DNA of 64,000 nt from assembly GCA_905250025.1 (NCBI GenBank), contig CAJNOJ010000077.1, positions 310,001 to 374,000 of the forward strand, in the 5' to 3' direction. Within the stretch, counting starts at the first letter, position 1, and the number at the start of each line of letters is the position of its first letter. This document shows, piece by piece, positions 24,400 to 33,611 of this stretch. A program made the position numbers and the translations under genes. Source of the DNA: Adineta ricciae. Lineage: Eukaryota > Rotifera > Eurotatoria > Adinetida > Adinetidae. The notes under the pieces are model-generated. The model did not search any database. It saw only the letters and a program-made list of their open reading frames with translations, and was not told where the DNA came from.

Positions 24400-25183
24400 C
24401 ATGTGTTCCTAATCCGACAATAATTCGAACAAAACAACTACGTAAAAGAATGGATTTTGTTCTTTTTCTTTTGAAATAGCTCATTCGTTTCAAAAAGAAC
24501 AATACAAAACTATTCTTTTCTTTTTATGTATCATGCTTCCAAGTTTCTATTCTAATTTTTATTATATAAAACGCTCATACGGCGAAAGAAAACACAAATA
24601 AAGAATATTGATATACCTTGCTTACAGATTTCTCTAATTTGAATATGAACAGATCAGTTAATAGATTTCATGCGCTTCTCGAAGCGATGTGTTTGCATTT
24701 TATAACGGCGTAGTCGTACATTAACATGATCGTAAATGGTCGTCTGCTGACGTTTATGACGACTTTTGTCTTCGTGTATATAAAAAAAAAGGTTTTATTT
24801 TATAGATCGAAACGTTTTCGTTCGGCGCAAGTCATTTCTTGTTATTATTGGAATTTCTTGTGGTGCCCTCTGATGCTTATTCATTTGGATTGGAAAGTAG
24901 ACAATCACCAATCTTCGTCTTTTGACAAAGATCGCAAGCAAGCAAACACGAGTGGGCGAAACAAGATATGCTATATACGTTTTATTTGTTGCGTTTTTTG
25001 GGAAGTAGATTTTTCTTTTTCTTAACACGTAATCGCTGATAAAAGACTTATTTTGAATAATTTGCTCTCGTTCTCGATATCTGTTTTAGATATTCATTCG
25101 CATTTTGTTCTTATCCGACAAAAGCAACGCGCACATCTTTTTCGAGGTGATATATTGGTTTCATCGGTATTTTGTCGACGAAA
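24400..25183. other. tetraspanin 3' UTR and MO25 upstream region (second copy)
   Basis: It is the counterpart of 20752-21525, with AATAAA at 24597-24602. No coding exon is supported. Confidence 0.45.
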
Positions 25184-26525
25184 ATGCCGTTTAGTGCTTT
25201 ACTATCGTCTCGTTCGAAGACGGATTATGTCAAGCATTTGAAAGAATGTTTAACAATTATCGAAATTGAACACGATAAGGAGAAGAAGATTTATGAAGAG
25301 GTAATGACGAGTGAATCTCATATTTCGGCGAGTGGAATTCATTTGATATGTTTCAGGCAATTAAGAACATTCATAAAGCATTACTTGCCTTGAAAGATGG
25401 ATTATTCGGTCCACGCGATGGTAGTAGTGAGCCAGCAATAAGTGATGTGTCGCAATTGTGCAGCGGAATCTATTCACAGGAACTTTTATTAGCGATGATT
25501 AATAACTTAAGTCGAGTGACATTCGAAGATCGAAAAGAAATCGTCGCTATTGTCAACAATCTTCTCCGCCGACAGGTCGGAACGAAATATCCAGCTGTTG
25601 ATCATATTATTCAAAGACCTGTCATCTTGTTCAAATTGATTGAAGGGTAAGTGTCAAAATGCAACCATCAGCATCGAATGTGCTTTGTTTGATGTAGATA
25701 TGAGAATGCTGATATAGCATTAAATTGCGGTATGATGCTTCGAGAATGTATACGTGTTCAAGAATTAGCAGAAATTATCTTGAAATCAGATGAGTTTTAT
25801 AAGTTTTTTGATTACGTGCAAAAATCGACCTTTGATATTGCAAGTGATGCATTTGCGACTTTCAAAGTATGGTTTTTGTTTGAAGTTCGATGTGCTATAA
25901 TGATTTTTGTTTAGGATTTATTAACCAAACATAAGTCTCTATGTGCAGAGTTTCTTGAACTAAATTACGATCCATTCTTCAGTAAATATCGTGACCTATT
26001 GAATTCGGAAAACTATGTAACGCGTCGACAATCATTGAAAGTAAGTCAGATACTTGATGACATTTTGCTGAAGATGAGTTTCTCTTGCATTGTAGCTTCT
26101 CGGTGAACTCCTACTTGATCGATACAATTTTTCAGTTATGACTAAATATATAACCAATCCAGATAATTTAAAACAACAGATGAATTTACTGAAGGAAAAG
26201 AGTAAAAATATTCAATTCGAAGCATTTCATGTGTTCAAGGTTTGTTTTTATTACTTAAAATCGATATCAAATCTCGTTCTATTGGTGCAATAGATATTCG
26301 TGGCGAATCCATCGAAACCTAAAGCAATTTCTGATATACTTCTACGCAATCGAGATAAATTGATTGAATTCCTTACTACTTTTCATACGGATCGTAAGTG
26401 ATTGGTATTCGCGAGACATCGTTCTATTTGACATCGTTACTATAGGTACTGACGATGAACAGTTCAATGATGAAAAAGCATATTTAATCAAACAGATCAG
26501 TGAATTGAAGGAAATCAAGGCATAA
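25184..26525 (+). CDS. CAB39: MO25 / calcium-binding protein 39
   Basis: MO25 is the scaffold that locks STRAD in an active conformation and so activates LKB1; it also activates MST/SPAK-type STE20 kinases. It is an all-helical, Armadillo-like cytosolic protein. Exons give [20 protein letters not shown], then [138 protein letters not shown] and an end close to [17 protein letters not shown]. This covers the full length of about 340 residues with high conservation. Seven short introns are present. The first 12 coding bases are repeated before the N at 21538. Confidence 0.96.
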
Positions 26526-27573
26526 GAAAAAACTCATTCTTTTGCTGTTGTTGTTGCTCTTCTTCTTCTTCTTCGTGTATGTGTTACATGTATAAATCCC
26601 TGATTTCCTTCTAATTCTTCTTTGTATTCACATACACGTAAAACTCAATTTTTCGTCCTCTTTAATCAGAAACTTGTGAATAGAATACATTTGTGGTCAT
26701 CATCGTCTTCTTCTTATCCTTTTCCTGTGTCTTTCACTGATGATTTGTAAAAGCAGAATTCTCTTTTTTTGTTGTTCTTCTTTTCACTCGTTCGTTTGTT
26801 TATGCGATCTTCATGATGTATGCTTCTTGATCAACCGTATTGAATTGATTGGTGTATTTGTCCATTTGTCGAATGTCTTAATAATTTCACCCCTCTACTG
26901 AAAAGAGGCTTATGCGTCGGGTTCATATCACGGAAAAAAGAGTTAATGTTCGTTCATCTACTCCTTTGCTCATTCGCAGCAATGATAGATAGTGACCATC
27001 TAGTGGCCATAGCATGAAACAAAGCTTCACCAAGAAGAAATAATAGGTAGTCAGTCTCAAGCATACACGCAAAAGAAACATGTGCTGTAGAAGAGGAAAA
27101 AAACTTGTCTTCCCTTTTCACAGTCTGGATTGGCCGGTACTAATTTTCCTTTACTTTCTGAACAATGAAAGCTCAAATAGAGCACGTGTACGTTCAGAAA
27201 CTCGTGTGTTCTCTTATTCAAATAGTGGGAGCCACACGCACATGACCGAATATCTCATATGGTTCACTGTTCGATCCGCACGGTGCACAACATTTTGAAG
27301 TTACATCGAGAAACAAACAACGTGACTGAACGACCCGGTCAAAATTGATTCAATTGAGGGTGTTTGGAAGCAGGGATAGCGTCTTGTTTCCGACACTATT
27401 GATCATTAGTGTTACGATAAAAAATGAATCTGAATTGTCAATCTAAACTTAGATAACAAATTATGAATGAGATAGGCGTGGAATTCCCTGAGGAATACTA
27501 CGTCCAATATAGATGAAGTTCCAAGAACTTTCTGATCGCCGCGATGGCTCGAGAAAGTCAGTTTACTATTGTC
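26526..27573. other. intergenic between MO25 and 5S rRNA
   Basis: It starts with the T-rich 3' UTR of MO25, including several TTC/TTG runs. No coding region with family similarity is found. Confidence 0.45.
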
Positions 27574-27691
27574 GCTTACGGCCATACCACGTTGAATACA
27601 CCAGTTCTCGTCCGATCACTGAAGTTAAGCAACGTCGGGCTCGGTTAGTACTTGGATGGGTGACCGCCTGGGAATACCGAGTGTCGTAAGC
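27574..27691 (+). rRNA. 5S ribosomal RNA
   Basis: The 118-base sequence matches eukaryotic 5S rRNA throughout. The 5' end GCTTACGGCC pairs with the 3' end GTCGTAAGC. The sequence ATACCACGTTGAATACACC follows, then TCTCGTCCGATCACTGAAGT (box A region), then TAGTACTTGGATGGGTGACC and GCCTGGGAATACC (box C region). A run of seven T residues right after the gene fits RNA polymerase III termination. Only one copy lies in the window. Confidence 0.97.
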
Positions 27692-27698
27692 TTTTTTT
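27692..27698 (+). terminator. RNA polymerase III T-run
   Basis: A seven-T run directly follows the 3' end of the 5S rRNA, which is the usual Pol III stop signal. Confidence 0.8.
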
Positions 27699-28636
27699 AA
27701 AAAATTTTGTAATAAGCACAAATTTCGGTTAACTGATGACGTATTGATTCAGCTAATGAACCTCATAGAGTACAAACGTGTAAAAGAGACTTGAAACTGC
27801 TCAATATGATTTTGACATGATGTGAAAACAAATCTTTCTAATCGGTTAACGAGTATAAGTCAAGAGTGGAAAATCTCTAATGCGCGCCTGAAGATGATCT
27901 CGTGTCATTTTGTCACATACCAATATTTTTCTACGATTAATGACTATTGCGATCATTGAAAACTTTTTCCTAACACAAAGAAATAAGTTCAAACATCATC
28001 TTTTCTCCGAGTGCATGAATTATGTCTTTATCAGGGAAAAAGACGACTTTGACTGGATATCGACATTATTTAGCATACCAAGATCATCTGGGTTAAAGCT
28101 TATGTCAATGGTTTATTCAAAAATTATTCCAATTCGAGGAAGAAAACTGACAAGATTGTTTAAATGACTTGACTTTGAGACTTGCCATTTGATTGTGATT
28201 GCCGAAGTGAGTAATAAATAATGGAATAATCAGCGTGTCACACTATTCTATTCTCTTGAGATTAACACATTCGTAAGAAAAAAAGCAAACTAACTAAATA
28301 TTGACTTATGTACATTTTTTATGAGCGATGCGTAAAAGTTGATGATTTCATTTAGCATTTAGCGATAAGAGAGCATCGATCTCGCTTTTTCTTACCGTTA
28401 TATTTAGCGGAAAAGACGTCACTGAGAAAATCCTTGCAATCAAATCATTTTTTTCCTTTAACACCTGCTCAACGCGCGTGCATCACAAACAGACTTCTCT
28501 CAAAGACACTCTTATATGATAAGTGAATTCTACTAAAACAACTGTCATTTCATTTCCTTTCGTCGTCACTCCACTACACACACACTCGTACCTACGCGCA
28601 GTAGACTAACTGGTTCACTCATTATCTTCGACAAAA
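27699..28636. other. intergenic upstream of neuropeptide gene
   Basis: No exon with recognisable similarity is seen. A CA-rich stretch near 28570 lies close to the neuropeptide start and may be promoter or 5' UTR. Confidence 0.4.
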
Positions 28637-28980
28637 ATGAATTCGAAACTCGTATCTTATTTCAAATGTAACTAGTCCACATTTTTAACTAGCTCTCTTC
28701 ATTGTCTTCTGATTTAGTGATGACTTTTCTTGTGCTTCTCTGCGCATTTATTCAACTTGGTAGCTCTCAACCGACAATTGTTGATGATGATGAAGTTCAA
28801 AGTCAAATTGACACTTCGTTCCTCAATAACTATGCCAATGCTATCAACGATCGCTTCAGCGGCAAAATCCCTATCGAGGATTATTACTATCATAAGAAAC
28901 AATTCAATCCCGAAAATGTTCAACTGGCTAAACGGATAATTATGTTACCTCGTGTTGGCCGTCGTTCTGTTCAATCCTAA
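28637..28980 (+). CDS. putative neuropeptide precursor, PRXamide-like (LPRV-amide)
   Basis: Exon 1 (28637-28667) and exon 2 (28718-28980), separated by a 50 bp GT..AG intron, give a 97-residue protein. The N-terminus MNSKLVSYFK, then LMTFLVLLCAFIQLGSSQ, is a typical signal peptide. A polar, acidic spacer follows. Near the C-terminus the sequence is KR, IIMLPRV, G, RR, then SVQS. Prohormone convertase cleavage at KR and RR and use of the Gly as amide donor would release IIMLPRV-amide. The PRV-amide end resembles the PRXamide family (CAPA, pyrokinin, SCP). One peptide per precursor is seen and no cysteines. The start and intron are inferred; initiation at the Met at 28720 would shorten the signal peptide but keep the product. 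Confidence 0.75.
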
Positions 28981-29019
28981 TCATAAGATCAAACTGATAT
29001 CTAATTCTGTTAAAATTAA

Positions 29020-29025
29020 AATAAA
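29020..29025 (+). terminator. candidate poly(A) signal of neuropeptide gene
   Basis: AATAAA lies 40 bp after the stop codon, inside the 114 bp gap to the convergent transporter gene. Confidence 0.45.
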
Positions 29026-29094
29026 TGAGGGAAGACTTTCATTGAATAAAAACTTGAATTTTATTGTAAAATAAACCGAGAGAAAAAGAATGAT

Positions 29095-32000
29095 TCAATG
29101 CACTAGATTCTGATCAGCAAGCAAACGATGATCTTCAGATTGATGATCGTTCACGTGATGATCAACCAAAGATTCTTCAACGAAATGCAGTGCTAAAATA
29201 CCGAAAATATACGTTGTAAAAGCCATAAACACCGCGAAGAACAAGAACTCGCCGGTCTAGAGAAAATATATCAGTCGAATTTGTCTCGATATTTTCATTA
29301 TTCACCTGAGTTGTAGCTAGATGAGAATGAGCCACTATTATCACAATAAGATCTCCAACACCTGATGTCATCACCCATATTGATGAAATCACCACTTTGT
29401 AGCGTTTTGGCGCTTCGGCATAGGCAAAAATCAATACAGTTATACTAACTAAAACATCACCAGCTACTAAAAAGAAGTACTGAATTATTTGCCAAAGCAT
29501 ATGCACTGTAAATGGTGGAACATCTTCAAAAAGAAGTGCTTTTATCTAAACAGATTTCTTTCACCTTGCATGATTTTTCAGCTAAGTGTTTCTACAAACT
29601 TTATTTTCCGTTTGATTCACGAGTAGGACGGTATAAACACCACTTCTTTCCACATAGAACGAGCCAGTTGGTTCTTGATTTGTACTTACTGAATGGATGC
29701 GATATCTAGATTAAGATTATAGAGTTCTTCTAGATGATCTCATTCGCAAAAGAATCACCTTGTTTCAAGAACAGATTCATATTCAGTTGGAACCAATTCA
29801 CCAGTGATATTAAACGTATATTTGTTCGGTGTGAGTGTAACTATCGTATTGTTTCCATCATCGAAAGATACCAGACTAGAAAGATACGTGCGTATCGAGA
29901 GTATGTCAATCAAATATTATTACCGCAGAAGGGCATATTGTTTTACTCCTCGAATTTGTGAAATCGGATTTGTTAGCTGAAGCGCAACAAGAAAACGAAT
30001 GACGAGCGGCTGTCGGGAGAAGTGGCTCATTTTCTTACTGGTGTCAATTTTATTTCCGTATCTGGTGTTGCCTTCTTTTCGTCGGATAGGACGATTATTG
30101 ATGGACAAAGTCTATCTTTAGCTAGACTGTACTTCAAACTGTGGTTGCTGCATGTGGAAACAATGGTTAAATTATTCTTCTGTAACGATACACAAGAATA
30201 TTGAATAGCCTAAGAATAAAATAAGTCCTTCGAAGAGCGCTAAGTTAACAAAAGTCCAACGAACGAACATTTCCGGAGTTGATTATAGTATAAGAATCTA
30301 TTGATATTGGACAATGATAACCGTTGTAAACATCCGTATAAAGACGTACAGGTGCTTGATTTGCTTTCAACTAAAGATGCAAAAAAAGTGCCTTCGACAG
30401 TAGTGATGACAAATAGCCTCGCACCACAATGGCTCTTTGTAGTATGGCGGCAATAACGAAACTGATAGCTGTTAAAATCAATCCAAGAAAGATTCGTTGC
30501 AACGGTCTATCGAAATAAAAACGAAAGCGATAGAACATTCTTTATTTCCCTCATGTCGAATTACTCTAGCAACCAATTGAAGCGAGCAGCTGCCGGGAAA
30601 ATCACTCGATTGAACAGTGGAATAAGGAGAAGACTAAGACACGGAGCCAAAACTTGCATTTGATCAGGTTCAATTTTTAAAAACGGACCCTAGTTGATCA
30701 ATCAGTATAACCTTTTAATCCGTTCAAATTCATACATACTAAATTGCCACTCATCGACGATGCTTGCAAAGTCCAACGCGAGCCTTTTTGAGTTTGTAGC
30801 GCATTGAACACTGTCAGTGGTAGGAACAACACGAGAACACGGTAAACTAATCGAACATCGTTGATATCCCTTGTCTACGGAATAATACATTCGATTATCG
30901 CTTTCTTCGCACGATCTCACTTACGCTATATTTATCATCTGCATAGTGTAAGAAATGTTCTTTCTTTTCTGTTTTCGAGCAACTTATTCCATTGCGCATC
31001 GCTCTCTAAATCAAACAAATGTGTCAACTGAAGTTTCGAAGAGAATAGTTTACCCAGGTGATCGATGCAAACTGAGCTATGGCATTTTCTTTCGATGGAA
31101 TACGTTTGTACAATGGTGTGCCAATGATAAACAAAACTATAAATGAAAACGATTCGAATAATCTTAGCATAGAAATTGTTTGCTCTGATCTATATTACCG
31201 ATTCCAGACATCATTAAAAATGTTGGAACAGCAAAAGCTAGTGGATAACAATCAGAGTCGAAACATTGAACATCACCTAAAATATCCACGAAATGTGTTC
31301 ATCTAAATCGTATTCAATCTAATATCTACTTCGAAGTATAGGAGTTAACATTCTAGCTACTAATCCAGCAAATTGTTCCACAAAATAATACACAGTAAAC
31401 ATGAAACCCAATTGTTTTATCTGGTAAAAGAAAATACATTGATTTTGGTACTCGATAATCATCATTTTTTTTACATTTGATGAAGATATTTGGTCGGCAC
31501 AAAAAGTACTTGTGCATGGTCTCGTTCCACCTGCTCCCAATGCGATGAGGCCTAAGCCTAACATTGGTCCAAGTCTAAATGAACGAGGCTTGAAAAGTTT
31601 TCTGTCCAATCTATAAAACATACAGCTCTTTATGACCAACGCTCGGTATCGATGTAATCGATAAGATAAGTGTTCCAATCGCATAAATTACTGAAAGTAT
31701 TAGTATGGTTGAATAGCGACCAATGAACCCGTCCGCTACAATCGCTCCGACAATCGGAGTGAAATGATACAGAGAGTTAAATATATGATAATCGACGGTT
31801 GCAGCCGTTTCTGTTTGATGAAAATAATGCATGAAATATAAAAGTAAGATCGTTTGAAGACCGCAAAAGGAAAATCGTTCACATCCATTGACAAAAAATA
31901 TATACAATATTGAAGTTGGTAGTTTCTCACTTGATTGTTGTTGTGTGAAATACATACTCCCACGCCTTGATGGTGCCGCTGACTGAGCTGGAGTTGTCGC

Positions 32001-32107
32001 TAGAAAAAATACTTCGTTCGATCTAAACCTCAACGAGACACAAGCACATCACCTCCAACAGCAGCAGCCAACACCCGATCCTCCTCAGACAATTTCTTTG
32101 CAAGCAT
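29095..32107 (-). CDS. SLC15/POT-family transporter, divergent at TM1
   Basis: POT (SLC15/PTR2) proteins import di- and tripeptides with protons across the plasma membrane. The exons start MLAKKLSEEDRVLAAAVG and, after a 52 bp intron, continue to the TM1 region FFVNGCERFSFCGLQTILLL. Next come FTPIVGAIVADGFIGRYSTI and the PTR2 signature region LGAGGTRPCTSTFCADQI. A later exon has DCYPLAFAVPTFLMMSGI, matching the mid-region of animal PEPTs, then an exon with LYKRIPSKENAIAQ. The C-terminal helices include LWQIIQYFFLVAGDVLVSIT and FLFFAVFMAFTTYIFGILAL. The usual ExxERFxYY motif of TM1 is changed (first Glu to Asn, YY to FC, following Arg to Gln). Several exons in 29700-31200 are placed only approximately. 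The 3' end faces the neuropeptide gene. Confidence 0.85.
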
Positions 32108-32407
32108 CAGAGGACTTTACATACAAACGTAAACTTCCATTTTGATACGCACACGACAAATCATCGAAAAGTTGTCTACGTTTGAAAGTGAAATAACAAA
32201 ACTATTCAGGCATAACATTCTTCAAACCAATGATATATATGTATAGCAATATTGTCAACATTGGATGAGTGCGTGACCCACGTGTAACTGAATCTCGGTG
32301 ACTGCGGAGTCGAAAGGTTTTATTAGATTTCAAATAGGAAATAAATTTTAGCACGAAGAAGAAGAGCAGACGTTAGTGAAGCACCACATACAAATAAAAG
32401 TATGTCT
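32108..32407. other. intergenic between two minus-strand genes
   Basis: This 300 bp gap between the sarcoglycan-like stop and the transporter start shows no coding similarity. Confidence 0.4.
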
Positions 32408-33531
32408 CTAACAACGTGGACATGGTTGGTGAGCAAAACTACGTAAAAATAGATGTGTTGTATTACAAATACAAAGTCGGTATATGCCCGATTCACTCCG
32501 ATAATTTACACTCAGAAAAGGCATTCGTGGTAACTCGAAGTACATCACATCACTTCGAAAGCGTAGATTCCCAGTTGAAGCTTTCTAGTAACAGAAGAAG
32601 ACAATCAACTCAACGAAACAATTCGAGTGACAACGAACTTGTTGGCGAGAAGCGTACTTCTCGTTCTTATTGTTAAAACGAAGAACCGAATGACGATTGT
32701 ATCGATTGGCTTCTAGGAAAATCATATCGCTAACGATGTGAGCATGTTTAACATTAGATACTGTCAACTGATTTGTCGCGGACACATTCATGTGTTTGTC
32801 GTGTATCTAACGAGAGAGATATTTAAAAAAAATGAAGTTCTGGCAATAGAGCGTGTTTCATACGTATTCACATTTCAGTCGTTTTAAATGCACACGAGTT
32901 TCAATTTCGGGATCGAATTCATAAGATTGAAGATTTGCAAAATCAATTAGTGATTGATTATTAAAATGGAAATTATCAGTATTGAATAAGATTTGATCTT
33001 CGTCAAACAATATGGAATTCTGATCACCTGATATATCAATCTAAATGAGTCAATACATTGCATATTTCTGAAGAAAGAAGTTGTTCTTACGTGTTTATCT
33101 GAAGAAATATCTATCCAAGTTGAATGATCTGACCGATTGGTATAAACGAGATCTTTGCAAGTTACTTGTTTGAAGAAGGTTATCTGATCATGAATTTGAT
33201 TATACTGAACAGTTTTCGAGCGACTACTATCGAACAATGACCAATCGAGTTTATACAAAAACCATAGAAGACACTGAAAAGTCACAGACAAACGGTTCTA
33301 AGTAACGCATCAAAAGTAAATAGTTACCGTAAAATTGAGAAAACTAACTAAAAATAAAGTCAGAATTGCACCAACAACACAGGTTAGTCTTCTTCCATGT
33401 AAACCAAACGTTTTCGTCAATTGTTCAACCGGCACGGATGCTATCGAGACATAACCAGCATCCAATGCGACCGACAGGCGTTGTCGATCATCAGATCTAC
33501 AAAAAGCCATATCATCTAAAAAGATACTCAT
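32408..33531 (-). CDS. beta-sarcoglycan-like membrane protein
   Basis: Sarcoglycans are type II membrane glycoproteins of the dystrophin complex in muscle. The first exon reads MSIFLDDMAFCRSDDRQRLS and then FGLHGRRLTCVVGAILTLFL, with a membrane helix continuing VSFLNFTV, as in beta-sarcoglycan (GKRGR then TM). The following exons encode a beta-strand-rich, Asn-rich ectodomain, for example DQNSILFDEDQILFNTDNFH and a stretch with NVSATNQLTVSNVKHAHIVS. The last exon ends YRLCICNTTHLFLRSF, then a Cys pair, matching the YKLCMCADGTLF then cysteines end of beta-sarcoglycan. Sequence similarity is low overall, so paralog assignment (beta versus gamma/delta) rests on the end motif and topology. The start could be the Met at 33531 or the one at 33510. 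Introns are short. Confidence 0.72.
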
Positions 33532-33611
33532 TATTATTATTGATTATTGACGAGAAAAAAAGACAGATAAAACAATGTATATAAAAATGAAATGTATAGA
33601 GTTCACTATTT

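Larger units (their letters stand above)
21539..25195 (+). repeat. second copy of the 3.65 kb segment
   Basis: It starts in the middle of an APP-like exon (same base as 17889) and runs to the MPFS codons of MO25, after which the sequence becomes unique. Differences from the first copy include coding changes such as DTDN to DVDN and TYRFF to TYKFF in the APP-like protein and ALLR to AFLR in the tetraspanin. Reading frames stay open in both copies, as expected for alleles. Confidence 0.9.

Noticed and set aside
17889-25195. A true recent tandem duplication of APP 3' end and tetraspanin
   Set aside because: The join sits at the only N, the copies are broken mid-exon, and both ends match what two overlapping contigs would give.
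29512-30204. Plus-strand open frames here as genes
   Set aside because: They are antisense to exons of the minus-strand SLC15-like transporter and have no signal of their own.
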